Positions 1-12,700 of a stretch of DNA of 64,000 nt are shown one piece after another. Under the pieces are notes generated by a model that made no database searches, was not told the DNA's origin, and saw only the letters and a list, made by a program, of their open reading frames with translations. Source of the stretch: Histoplasma ohiense (lineage: Eukaryota > Ascomycota > Eurotiomycetes > Onygenales > Ajellomycetaceae); NCBI GenBank assembly GCA_017607445.1, contig JAEVHH010000002.1:434001-498000 (forward strand), given 5' to 3'. Made by a program: the position numbers and the translations under genes. The first letter of the stretch is position 1; every line of letters starts with the position of its first letter.

Positions 1-1978
1 CCAAATTGAGGCCAACTCAGTCTGATGGATGTCCTCTTATAGGGAGTGCCATTGGGGCAGCAGAACCCTCGCCATTGCCATGAGGTTGACCACCGCTTCT
101 GACACTGTTCCCTTCTGGCGCCACAGATGAATTGCCTGGATTTTATAACTGGCATTCTCATGGCCTCCGAACCGAGACGATGAATCCCTCTTAAGCATGT
201 GATGGCCATTTGACCTCGAGGCGCGTCCAGTCCTCGCACCCGGTTGTCCGTATAGAATGGGGAGTGCGGCTGTCCTGCTGGCGGCCGCGGTTCAAGACCT
301 TCTTCTAGCTTGGTACACTGTCTTCAACCGCATGTTTTTGTGGAACTATGGAGATGTGAGAGAAGCTGTAGAATCCAAATTTAGATGGAGTCTGGCAAGA
401 CCTGACGGCCGTTATGGAACTAATCGACTCCTTGCGTATCTGGTCTCCCCATCTTTTACTTCTTTACCAGTCAACACGGAGATTATTTCGGAACCACCAA
501 GACTAGGACGCTACTATTTCCTCTCTCTAGGGACTATTTGAATGGTTCACAAGATTAATGAGCAGATTGTCCTGAAAATACCCCAAGAAACGATGTTTGC
601 GACGCTCTCGTTGAGGAACACAGCGCATCCCCACAATTGCGCACGGCTTTCTAGTGTTCCTAGGTAAATTCCTTCCATGTCTTAGTGGCGGCCTGCTAAA
701 TTAGTACCTTCGAGTGCGCATTATGTTCGTGAGGGCTATGGCTGTTGCGATTGCATCGACATGCCCATGACGAAGGAGCCTGCTGATCTAGTCAAAAACT
801 AGATCATGGAACTAGCCGATAATACAGTCTGGTTGGAATCTCTTGGATACACTTATATTGATATCCGACCTCCGAATCGGGTGTAAGCTGCTCTCAGAGG
901 AAAACAAAGGGAAGCGCCGAGGTGGTAAACAGCACATTCAACAGTATGTAGGAAATGGCGAAATGAATGTCAACGGATCCTTCAGCCTGGGGGCGGGAAT
1001 TCAAGAATTCCCATATACAGAGGAGCATTCCTCATAGATACTAGAAGTGTGGGATTGGATTCTAATGTTTGTCACAGAATAACAACACAACTTCAAAAAG
1101 GCATTTTCTGTCTGTTTCCAAATGAGAAAAGACGGATCGCTCAGTAATTTAAATAAAAGAAAATAAAGGAAGAAATCAAGGGCAGATAAGGTATTGAGCT
1201 GCAGATATGGCCTGCACAGACGTCATTGTTGCAATTGAACCAAAGACTCTCAATTGTGAGTTCTAACTCACGATAGCGGCCGTGTTGTTACGTCCCGTGA
1301 CGCATTTTTCTAGAAGAATAAGGAGGGAAAGATCGGAATTGGCTTCTTTACCACGAATGTTGAAGCCCCTTCTGACTAAAACTCGGGAACAATCTCGCTG
1401 CAAGGATTTAATAGACCAAATTACCTACCTCCGCCTTAAGCGAATCCCATCAGAAAGGAATTATTCACAGCGACATAGGGTATTAACCCGGCTACATTCG
1501 CACGGATGGTCAATTAGGCTATGTGATTTCAGCGACGCTGTGAAGATAGGTGAGGTCCAAGCAGCTGGTGAAAACGCACAATTGCAAATTACATATCAAC
1601 CATATCGAAGGCGGAATTGGCCTGAGTGTGCGGAATGACGCTTTTCTACGCTCTTCGACAGTCGAAGTGAGGATGATAGCATGCCGACTCTTCAGCGACG
1701 AGAGACGGTTTGATGTATCAGGTAAGAGGTGCATACTTCATTATCTCAGGTATCGGTGCAAAGATATAATTTATCTTTGTGTTGTGATCTGTTGTTATAC
1801 AGTACATACATATATTCAAGTTGGTTCCCTTTAATGTGACGGGAACAATGGTCGCATGGGATTGTTTGTCAACATCCTTTCATAAACAGTGCCAAAAAAA
1901 TAAAATAAAATAAACCCCCAGAAAAGCCCCAAAATGAATTCTCCAGGTGATGTCACTGGATCCACGTTTCATCAAGAT
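1..1978. other. gene-free left edge
   Basis: I see no recognisable gene here. The open frames (94 aa from 257, 118 aa from 1282, 94 aa from 1550) have no family motif, overlap one another on both strands and lack a clear intron-exon pattern. The tail of a neighbouring transcript cannot be excluded. Confidence 0.5.
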
Positions 1979-2222
1979 AATCTGATAACAAAAACTAGTC
2001 TTCCAAGGTTCCGTGGGGCTATGTTTTTTGGGGCCGTATTATATATAATACATGCATTTGATACATACGATACGGTTGTATTGAAATGATTCCATACGCG
2101 TTTGTTGCGTAAAGACTTATGTTTCAAAGGACCCACATACTCGGAAAATTGACGAATCGGAGAGTAATACCAGGGTACACGGATCAGATAACCCCTTTCC
2201 CAACAAACCTCGGATCAGATAA
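1979..2222 (+). promoter_or_regulatory. three Sre1-like GATA sites upstream of the oxidoreductase
   Basis: Exact matches to RATCWGATAA occur at 1979-1988 (AATCTGATAA), 2182-2191 and 2213-2222 (both GATCAGATAA). All are on the plus strand, 345-590 bp before the oxidoreductase start codon. The 2182 and 2213 copies share the flanks CGGATCAGATAAC, spaced 31 bp apart. The motif matches what I recall as the reported site of the Histoplasma iron repressor Sre1, so iron-dependent repression is inferred. Confidence 0.75.
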
Positions 2223-2566
2223 CAAAACGGCAAAAAAGGAGGGGCCATCTCGAGGTGCAAAAAAATATCGCCATGTGTGATTCGGGGTATAATTACGGAA
2301 CTGTATAGTACCTAGCCTGCGATACCGGGATTTAGTTCCGTAGTAGCAATTGCAAGTCATAAATTGTCGCAAGATGTTTTTGTTGGGCAAACACCTCCCA
2401 CAATGGGAAGACGTGTCTGAATGTCTAATTCTGCTGCTGTCCTACAATCGACCATACCATGCTATCGCTCTTCTATCAGCGTATATCTACCTATATCAAA
2501 TTATCCGCCTCATCGCTTCTCAGCATTCTCCCTCTCTACAGGCCATTCCAACGTCGGCGTCTTACT

Positions 2567-4155
2567 ATGCCTAGTAACGAGGGATCTATAAGCTCGTCCA
2601 GCACCACAAGACCGAAAGATGTCCTTGTGGTAGGTGGTTCATATTCTGGGCTTGCGGCAGCTCTGAACCTCCTGGATCTCTGCCAAGGTCGAAGTTGCAG
2701 ATTTGCTGGCGCCTTGGATCCTGAGATTTCTGAACCAGCAGAAATGAGAGAGAGAGTCCCTGTCCAAATAACCATAGTGGATGAACGAGATGGCTACTGT
2801 AAGTCCACTCGCAACACTCCATCAAATAACCGAAACTGAATAAGTAACAAAACGGGAACCGTTGTAAAAGTCCATCTTATTGGGACTCCACTCGCGTTTG
2901 CGTCGGAAGAGTATGCCCTGTCGGCCTGGAGAAAGTTCGCAGACATTCCCGCTCTACAGACACCAGCTATAAAATTCATACAGGGTAGTGTCACTCGTGT
3001 GGACTGCGAGCGAAAAATCTCCACTATCAAGGAAGCTGGCACCAACAATGAGATCAGCCAGAAGTATGACTACTTGGTTGCAAGCTCTGGGCTGAGACGA
3101 ACTTGGCCAAGTGCTCCTCAATCTCTGAATAAGGATAAATATTTGGAGGAGGTAGGGGAGCATATTGCGAAAATCAAAATGGCAAACGGTGGCGTCGTAG
3201 TCATCGGCGGTGGTAGGTTTTCAAATCCACATTACGATACTCCGTTGGTACAGATGTGGACTGCATTAACGAGGTGAATGATTTCTACAGGAGCCGTCGG
3301 CATCGAAATGGCAAGCGAGCTGAAAGAGATGCACCCAGATTTAAGGGTCACCCTTATCCATTCAAGGGCTAAACTTCTGTCATCGGAACCTCTTCCTGAT
3401 GAATTTCGTGATCGGGCCCTTGAACTGCTTCATGAGACTGGCGTCGAAACCATTTTGGGCTCACGGGTAATTCGCACAACGCAAACCGAGCTAAATGGGG
3501 CGGCAACTCCAAGCTATACTCTTTCATTAACAGATGGGCGGACTATTAAGGCAGGCTATGTCATCAATGCCATCTCAAAATACAGTCCAACAACAGCATA
3601 CCTACCTAGCAGCGTCCTTGACAAAGAGGGCTATGTGAAGGTTAATTCAGCGTAAGGAGCATCAACACAAATAACAAAGTAACAAAAAGGAAATATTTAC
3701 CGCTGCTAACACAAACCCAATAGTCTAAACTTCACCGATGAAGTTCCAAATGCAAAATACCACTTCGCGGCCGGGGACCTCGCCCTGTGGTCTGGCATCA
3801 AACGGGCCGGCCGGGCCATGCACCACGGACACTACGTCGGGATGAATATCTACCAGCAACTGCTAAATGAGCGGTTTGGAACGAAGCCTAAATTTTCCGA
3901 AATGGCGCATGCGCCGCCGTCTATGGCGGTGGCAGTGGGGAAGAACACTGTCGCATATGGGACTGAGCAAGGCGTGGTGTCAGGAGAGGAAATCGCCAAG
4001 ATCTTCTTTGAAGATGATTTGGGATTTGGAAGTATGTATCCTTCGCCTCTCTTCTATTTTATATGAGGTATGTCTATTGCGTAGTCGATTGTTTACTAAT
4101 TGTAATATGTGTAGTTTGCTGGAGGTATTTGAAGCTTGGAGAGGCGCCGAAATGA
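2567..4155 (+). CDS. OXR1: AMID-like FAD/NAD(P) oxidoreductase (OXR1-like)
   Basis: Predicted flavoprotein oxidoreductase of the AIF/AMID (pyridine nucleotide-disulphide) family, 427 aa. Exons: 2567-2798, 2871-3212, 3291-3651, 3724-4031, 4115-4155; all introns are GT...AG and the sum is in frame. Visible features: an N-terminal FAD-binding GGSYSG loop about residue 20, a second nucleotide-binding GGGAVGIEMA segment about residue 190 (created only after splicing at 3212/3291), and an ATG-like AAGDLALW block near the C-terminus. An in-frame ATG lies upstream at 2459; I chose 2567 because the longer version adds an unconserved-looking Leu/Ser-rich lead. The gene converges on the ABC transporter gene (374 bp between stops). 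I recall an oxidoreductase (OXR1) in the Histoplasma siderophore cluster; its substrate is unknown, and roles in siderophore reduction or flavin chemistry are guesses. Confidence 0.82.
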
Positions 4156-4529
4156 CTTTAGGCTATGGTGTTTTGGTGCCTGGGGGATATGGTAAAATTT
4201 CATACAAAGGACAGCATTTTACTAGTTAATCAACGGGATATATATATATTTCATCTCTGATAAACTAGTTGAATTCTCCTATTTCCAGGGGTTATGTTGA
4301 GCAGTTATATTTGAATTTGCGAGCGAGGGGAAAAGAGATGGAGTTTTAAACGTGGAATATAAACTTGGCTCTGGATTATTGCAAAATGAAGTAAAAGAGT
4401 AGTTACTATAAATTAAGAAAGTTAGATCTAAAATCACTTCGATGCAAACCTCTATGTTTTTTTTATTTAAGTTCCCCGCAAGCACAAACACCCAGTAATA
4501 AATTGATAGCATCAACTGCTTGTCCCATG
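4156..4529. other. convergent 3' intergenic region
   Basis: AT-rich spacer between the convergent stops of the oxidoreductase and the ABC transporter. It should hold both 3' UTRs and poly(A) signals; no ORF or repeat is recognised. Confidence 0.5.
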
Positions 4530-7500
4530 CTACTCGAAGGCCTGATGTAATGCATTGATTTTATAACTTTCGCTCCGTTCCACTAACTCTGCATGGGTGC
4601 CTTTATCAGTGCATCTTCCATCTTCGATGAGGAAGATGACATCTGCTTTCTGAATCGTATATAGCCTATGCGCGATGGCGATAACAGTCATACCTTTGGT
4701 GGCTTTCTCTAAGCCGGCCTGGAGAAGCTGTTCGGATTCTGCGTCGAGGGCACTTGTCGATTCGTCCAGGAGAAGCAGCTGAGGTTTCCGGACAAGTGCG
4801 CGGGCAATTGCGAGTCGCTGTTTCTGCCCGCCTGACAGCTGATTTCCACTGGGTCCACAGTTAGTGTTATACCCTTCCGGCAAGTTAACAATGGTGTCAT
4901 GAATATTTGCCAGCCGGCAAGCTTCTTCAATTTCTGCATCTGTTGGCTTGTGGCCAGGGCGAGCTCCAAGGGCAACATTGAAACGGATAGTGCCTTCGAA
5001 AAGCACGCTGTCCTGTGGGACAAAAGCGATGTTATCACGGAACGATACTCCTTCACGGGCTGAGATGTCTTGGCCATCGATGTGGACACTGCCTGAGGTT
5101 GGTGTGTATAACCTCTCGATCAGAGATACGATGGTTGATTTGCCTGCGCCGCTTGGGCCGACTAACGCCGCAAACTGGCCCGGTTTAATATGAATATCCA
5201 AACCATCAAGGACTAGAACGTCTTGACGCGCTGGGTAGGAGAACTTCACGTTGTTCAGAGAAACACTGATTCCTCCCTGACTTTGATCGGGACGTTTCTC
5301 TCGTGGCTCGGCGTTGGCTTCGAGGTCATTGCCCGGTTTCAGATGTTGGCATGGACCAGAGAGATTCTTGGTCGATCCGAGGTCAAGGAGGTTCAGAATT
5401 CGAGCGAGCGCGGTGAAGGCACGCGACACATCTGGAGCTAGTGTGAACATTTGGCCCCAAAGCTGTGCGCTCACGAGGAGAGCCATGAGCACAATAAAGA
5501 ACTGCGTCTGCGAGTAATCGCCTGCAATAATTCTCTTAGCTCCCCACCAATAGGCAAGCGCATACAAGAAATTGCTCACGCCGTACGAAATTGCTAGCCA
5601 AAGGTTGGCATAGGCGCTTTGCTGCGCAATTTCCATTGTCGGGCCTTTTAGGGAGCGTCGATAGGTTCTCAAAATTTCGTGCTCTAGAGAAAGAGCAGAG
5701 ATGGTCTTGATCGAATTGACGGCTTCAACTGTAATTCCAAGTGATTTCTCAAACGCCCTGGCATGGCGCTCTTGAAACTGCGTCATTGTTATGACTCGCA
5801 TGACACCCGCGCCCAGCATCAATGGGACAACAGCGAGGCAGACCAGTGCAATCTTCCATGCAATTACATGGGATAACGCAATTGCGACGACCAGATTTAC
5901 TAGTATAGCAATAATGGTACCTACAACCGATCCCGTGAGACCAGATAGAGCATTACCATCTTGGGTGATGATTGAAAGGAGGACAGTAGGACTTCTTCCA
6001 TCCGACTGATGCCACTGCAAGTCCTGCTCCATGAGGGCCCTGAACGAGAGCACTCGAACTTTGTAAGTAATTTTCTCTGCAACCCAGCCAAATGCTGACC
6101 AACTTCCCAGATTAGCGAAAAACTCGATAATGGCGAGGATGAAAAACATCAATCCGTAAAATTTACCAGCAGACCTGATGGAATCTGCAGTTTTGCATGG
6201 GCTCAACCCACCAATCGTGTTGCCGAAGACAACTGCAGAGGCTGAATATGTGCCACCAACTACGAAAGCGCTGGTCAGTGCTAGGAAAAGGAAGAGCATA
6301 TGCGGCCGCAACATTGGACCCACGGCTTTCAGGGTTGACGATAAAGACCGTTTCGCATTAATACCATCGCTGTTGTCTTCTCCTTTCCGCGCAGATGTCT
6401 CCAATGAGCGCCTTTCGTCAAGACTAGCTTCGGCAGCCTTCTCGATTATGTTGTCATAGGAGTCTTTTGTTGCCAATGACTCACTCGAAACATTCTCTTC
6501 CTCAGGACGAATATTAAGATTCTGCAGACGAACTAGACCAGCGTATGCGCCATCGCTTGATATCAACTCCGAGTGAGTCCCCTGCTCAACAACTTTCCCT
6601 TGATTCATAACGATAATATTGTCGGCGTTCTTTATGGTGGACAGACGATGGGCAATGGATATTAACGTCCTTCCGCTCATTACCTTCTCAATCGCGGATT
6701 GGACACGTTGCTGACTAGTAGAATCTAGAGCGGCGGTCGCTTCATCAAGAATCAAAAGTTTAGGCTTTTTAACTAAAGAACGAGCAATGGAAATTCTTTG
6801 TTTTTGACCTCCTGATATCAGGCTACCTGCAGAGCCGACAAGAGTACCATATCCATCCTTTAGACGACCGATAAAAGCACTCGCATCAGCGAGATCTGCC
6901 GCATTACGCACCATATCTATGATTTCTGCAGTCTCTTGACCATGAATCTCTGCTTCTTCCATTAGATCCCGTCCATTCCTGACGGCAGTTGCAATATCGG
7001 AAAGTTTACCTCCAAGCAAGGCCGGGGACAGGTGAGAGTGAGATGGAGAATTAATTAGTCCCAAAGCAATATTCTCAAGGATGGATCGGTCGAGGAGTGA
7101 CGGCTCTTGCTGGACAAGACTGAGATTGCTTCGCAAAGATCGAACGTTGAGATCTTTGATGTTCTGACCAGCGAAAGACACTTCCCCATTTGTTGGGTCA
7201 TATAATCGTGCTATTAGGCCGGCTACAGTGGACTTCCCGCTCCCGGATAGACCAACGATTGCGGTGTGTTGTCCAGCTGCACATGACATCGACACATTAT
7301 CTAGCACAGGTTTATCTGGCCGGGACGGAAATGCAAAGGAAACATTGTTCAGCTCAATATTACCAGAAACGTTTCGGAGAGAATTTTCAGTGCCTTCAAC
7401 TGTGCCATCTATTTTCGGTTCCCGGTTGATATCGGCTTCCAAACTTTCGAAGGTCACTCCTGCAGCATCGAAGACTTGAACAAAAGGAGCGACTTGGCTA

Positions 7501-8616
7501 AGGATCAAAGTAGCTTTTAAAACTTCAGTTAGCATACCGGATACTGGATACTTTAATATTGAATATCTCACCATCGACCAATAAAAAAATCACGGTGTAT
7601 GTAGTCCCGACTGATGATCCAGGGTTACCGGAGGCAACTGCATCCGCGATCGTTTTCGAGCCTTGCCAGAATGCCAATCCATTTGCGGAGAATGCAATAA
7701 AATACAGCAATCCCGACTGGACAGCAACAGAAATTGCCTTCCTAATTCCAGCTACCTTTGCATTGCCCAGTAGGCCTGCGAATTTCGATTCTAACTGAGC
7801 GTTTGCCGAGAATGCATGCACAATTGTTGCGTTTGACAGTGCTTCCATCGCAACGGATGATGCTCCAGCAACGTTTTTCAGCATAGCCGATGCGTATTTC
7901 TGAGTATAGTAACCGCCAACAAGCGACATTAGCAGATAGGCTGGCGTTAGAGACACTAACTCCCCACCAAGTTTTGCATCTTTGACGAAAGCGATGATAT
8001 AAGCGGTGATGAAAAACGATACACTATTGAGGACAATGCCTACTTTCTCAGATGTCCCCTGTTGGATTGTCGTTATGTCACTCGTGAGTCGGGAGGCAGC
8101 TTCTCCAGCTGGCATATTGTCGAAGAATGAAGCATCCTGCCGTAATAAACTTTTGAAATACCGCTCACGAAGTCTTTGGGCCAGGCGCTCACCAAACAAA
8201 TTCCACGAAGCGATATAGATATATACCAAGACAAAGTAAGCGATTCCGACATAGACGACTTTGAGTGCCTTGTCATTCACTTCTGATTGATATGCTGATC
8301 CTCTTTGAGAATCGGTGTTGCAAGATGCAGAATTAAGATTGTCAACCAATTGGCCGAAGATAATACCCATAAGAGGGAATGGCACTCCTGAAGCAATCGC
8401 GGCTAGTATACCAAGTGTGAGGAGAATAAGGTCAACGGTTGTCGGCTCTGCATAAACGAGAAGGCGGACATATCTAGTAGCCCTTCGAATAATCTATCCA
8501 GTCGTCACAGAGTTAGCTGTGCTTATAACATTTGTATTTGAGATGATTAACAGTACCCTTCGGCTCTTCGCAGTTTTTGACTCTCCGGCAGCCAAATCTT
8601 CCGACGCCTCAGTCAT
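4530..8616 (-). CDS. ABC1: ABCB-type full ABC transporter of the siderophore cluster
   Basis: Full-length multidrug-resistance-type ABC transporter, 1321 aa, in TMD-NBD-TMD-NBD order. Exons on the minus strand: 8616-8557, 8493-7572, 7513-4530. The first intron carries a GCTAAC branch site; the second (58 nt) separates two long open stretches and restores the frame into VDATLILSQVAPF. NBD1 has Walker A GLSGSGKST (about residue 415), signature ISGGQKQR and Walker B LLILDEATAALD. NBD2 has Walker A GPSGAGKST (about 1112), LSGGQKQR and LLLLDESTSALD. Both catalytic sites look intact, each followed by an AHRL switch histidine. It shares a divergent promoter with the NRPS that contains three Sre1-like sites. 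By position it corresponds to Aspergillus SitT and Histoplasma ABC1. It probably exports the siderophore or a breakdown product at the plasma membrane; substrate and direction are not shown by sequence. Confidence 0.93.
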
Positions 8617-9760
8617 ATCTGTGTTTGGTAGCAGGAGAACAAACTCCTCTGCTCAAGTACCGCGATTTCCAATGCGAGTTTATGAAAGCAAACACCAGGA
8701 AGAGTTGATTCATGGCGAGAACGGAAAGTGGCTCTCGATGAAGCTTGATGTCTCCCCAGGCGGATGGCCCTCGATAGCTCTGAGGATTCTAGCCCTCATG
8801 CTGCGAAGTCTCTCTTGCTCTCATTTTTTCTAGTTTCGCGTTTTGTGGGTCAATTGCACCAATGCCGTAGTGGAGAGGCACAGTAGCGTTGTGTGAGGTG
8901 GTATGATGTTTGGATACGAACCTTATCAGATTCGTATTTATTTCAGAAATGGTTTGTACTGTATATACGCATAACAATACGATAGCGTGGGGACTGTGGA
9001 AATCGCCGAATTACTGTTACACAACGTCAAGAGTGTCCACATGGGCAGGATCAGATAACTCTATTAACCGGGACCCCGGTATCGGAGATTGGTTCCGTCT
9101 TATCAGATCATACGATGTCTGCCCCGCCAAGCAGCCGCATTCTGCTTCGATCCCAACAGGAATTGCTCTGTCAATCATTATCCAGGGAAAGAAAAAACTC
9201 TTGCATCCCCTTGCCCCATGATCATATCTCATACCCACATTAATTTCTGGTTCCGTACTTTTGTGGAGCTCTATGCCGCCCATGCAGAACTGAACTCTCA
9301 AAAATTTCCGCGGCTAGGCTCGGCTTGAGTGGCATCATCATCATCATCCTGGATTCGGTTCTTTCCCCACTGTATTCTGTACGTCACGCCGTAGTTCGTA
9401 CAAGCCGTTTCGATTCTTATTACAATGGAAATCGTACGAAATGGTTTGCAAAATTTCCCGTACAACGGTGACGGAAATGTCTCCTCTAGAGATCAGCGGG
9501 AACAAAAAGATGTGGAGCCCCCGCTGTAACTTACCATATTTCTGACAGACCCGTAAGACGCTTTCGCTCTCCACAGTTAGGTGATGGTACTGACATAGGG
9601 AAGTGTTGAACGGAAAATGACTGAAGAACGCAACTCGGGCAGGACTGTTGAGATTCGCGGGAGATATACGAGAAAGGGAAAGTATAAAATTAGCCCGGAG
9701 CAAAGGTACACCATCTTATCCATACCTATCTATAGATTATGAGGGGATAAACCTCGCCTC
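8617..9760. promoter_or_regulatory. divergent ABC transporter / NRPS promoter with three Sre1-like sites
   Basis: This 1.1-kb region separates divergent starts. Exact RATCWGATAA matches: 8923-8932 (minus, AATCTGATAA), 9049-9058 (plus, GATCAGATAA) and 9100-9109 (minus, GATCTGATAA). A TATA-like tataaaat lies at 9683-9690, about 75 bp before the NRPS ATG. A short open frame, ATG AGG GGA TAA at 9739-9750, ends 10 bp before the NRPS start and may act as an uORF if it is in the transcript. Confidence 0.75.
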
Positions 9761-12700
9761 ATGAAGGTAGACAGTAATACGGAAGACGATTGTCCATTGA
9801 TTCCAGTCATGAACATGCACTTACCTGCTTGCAACGGCAATAAGGTCGATGGGAATGCCCAATTTGACTGCTCTGCAAGTGGTCGAGTAACAGATGGGGT
9901 TTTTATGGAGAATTCTCTCTTATTTCTCAAGAGTTTTGAGGATCAGATTGATCTTTTAGTTTTGGCCTGGACTTTATTCCTGTACCGAGATAATGGTCTC
10001 AGCGATGATGGAGAATTCTCATGGAGTCTGAAAGTCGCACCAACCGATGAGAATTCGATTCTAAAAGGTTTCTCAAGCAATATCAATGAAATCGTTTTGG
10101 CGGAGAGCGACCCCGTAACGAAAGCACTCGCCTCCATTCGCGCCAGACGGACCACTACCTCAAATAGCGAACATACGCAACCATCCACCTACTCCATTTT
10201 GTTCACGATTACCACTAAAACAGAGAATGGCAGTGAAGATGTAAGTGTTATTGACTTCATGACTGCTCTTGATTCTCTCGGCTAAATCGAGGATGCAGTT
10301 GCCATTTTACGTCGAAGCACTAGCATCGAATCCGAAATTATTGATGAAGCAACACGGCCAACATGCCACGCTATCCTTGCATGCTGTTCACATCCAGTGC
10401 TCCGGATTCATGGATATTCTGGACTCAATCCTCAAAAACACAGACCAGACAATCGGGCAGGCCATGCAGCTTGGTGACCGCGAATTGCAGCAATTGTGGA
10501 AATGGAATGCATCCGTCCCTCAAACACTTGACGACTGTATCCATGATATTTTTGTGGAAAAGGCGCGAAGGGATCCTAGTCGTCAGGCCGTTGTTTCGTG
10601 GGATGGCGAATTGTCTTACGGAGAAGTTGATCAGTTTTCGACGCTGCTGGCAATTCATCTCATTAAACTAGGTGTCAAATTTGGAAACCATGTGTTACTT
10701 TGTTTCGAAAAGTCAATGTGGACTGTTGTTGCAGTGCTCGCCGTTATGAAGTCAGGCGGCACATTGGTGCTCACAGACCCGAGTCAACCTGAGGCGCGAT
10801 TGCAGACAATAGCGACAGAAGTGGGTGCGAATTTGATGTTAACTTCGGAACGGCAGGAGGAGTTGGGAAAGAGAATTTTAGCTGGAGGCGTGATTGTGGT
10901 TAATCATGATTTTTTCCAACAAATCCAGACGTCAGTACTGCCGCCAGCTTCTACAACAGACCTACCATCTGTTCCTGGGTCTTCTCCCCTATATACCATT
11001 TTCACATCAGGAAGTACAGGAAAACCAAAGGGTGTGGTAATATCACACGCGAATTATACTAGCGGCGCTTTGCCGAGAGCTGAAGCTGTAGGCTATGGCC
11101 CACACTCACGGGTACTCGACTTTCCATCTTACGCTTTCGATGTCAGTATTGATTGCATGTTATGCACTCTCGCCCATGGAGGGTGTGTCTGTGTGCCATC
11201 CGAAGACGATCGAGTGAACAATCTTAGTGGCGCAATAAGAAATATGAAAGTCAACATGGCTCATATGACACCGTCTGTTGCAAGGGTCCTCGGAGAAGAT
11301 ACTTTGTCTTCTCTTGAGGTTCTAGGTCTTGGGGGCGAATCCGTTTCTGTTCGAGATGCGGCAAACTGGGGCAAATTGACAAAGGTTATTATTGCCTACG
11401 GGCCGTCAGAGTGCACCGTTGGCTGTACAATTAACAATGAAATCGCACTTGATCGAGCATATACTAGCATCGGGAAGGGTGTTGGTGGTGTTACATGGGT
11501 GGTGGACCCAACTGACCATAGTCGTCTGATGCCTATCGGAGCAATTGGCGAGCTTATTATAGAGGGTCCTATTGTGGGGCGGGGATACCTTAACGACCCC
11601 GAACGGACTTCATCTGTATTCATTGAAGACCCAATGTGGCTGCTTTCCGGTTGCCAAGGATACCCTGGAAGACATGGACGTTTCTATAAAACGGGAGATC
11701 TAGTTAAATATGATCCAGATAGCTCAGGCTCAATAGTTTTTGTGGGCAGAGGCGACCAGCAAGTAAAGCTCAGAGGGCAGCGAGTAGAGCTCGGAGAGGT
11801 GGAACACCACTTACGGACCAGGCTACCAGCTGGAAACGTCGTTGCTGCGGAGGTTATCACACCAGGAGGGAAAGGGGATCAGCCAACCTTGGTCGCCTTT
11901 ATCGCAGAGAAAACCACCACGAAATCCCAGACAAATAAAGAAATAGCGACCTTCTCCACGGAGCTCCGTCATTCTCTAGAAGTGATGGATAAGGCCCTTG
12001 GGAGTGTGCTTCCCCGGTATATGGTGCCATCAGCATATATACCTCTGCTTGAAATGCCATTACTCGTATCGTGTAAAGTAGACCGCAAGAAGCTACGCAG
12101 TCTCGGGTCTGCCATGTCAAGAAAAGAGCTTATTAGGCATAAGACTTTCTCATCACAGAAAGAGCCGCAGTCAGAGAGGGAGCGACAATTGGCACATCTC
12201 TGGAAATGTCTATTCGGCGCTGAAGCGGAGATTGATGTACAGAGCAATTTCTTCGACTTAGGAGGAGATTCTCTCATGGCAATGAAACTGGTGGCCGCTG
12301 CACGCGCGGAAAACCTTCTTACCAGCGTAGCTGATATATTCCGGCATCCAACCTTAGCCGAACTGGCTATAACCCTGAAGCATTCTGATTCCGAAGCAGA
12401 AATCGATGTGCCGCCATTTTCCCTCTTGGATTCACACTGGAAAGAGAACAATGCGCGCATCGAAACGGCAAAACTCTGCGGAATTGACGCAACATCAGTC
12501 ATGGATGTCTACCCTTGTACGACATTGCAAGAAGGCTTGATGGCCCTTTCTGCCAAAGTCAGCGAAGCGTATGTTGCTCAGCGAGTTGTCGAGCTAGCAG
12601 ATTTCCAAACCGCACAGCGGCTCCAAAGGGCGTTCGAAACTGCAGCTGCAGACTCCCCAATATTACGCACACGTATAGTGCAGGTTCCCGGTCGTGGTCT

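Noticed and set aside
7514..7571. Apparent break between two ABC transporter open frames
   Set aside because: Explained by a 58-nt intron; splicing restores the conserved segment between TMD1 and NBD1.
10241..10298. Apparent frameshift between two NRPS open frames
   Set aside because: Explained by a 58-nt intron with GTAAGT donor and GCAG acceptor that joins the frames in phase 0, so the gene is not broken.
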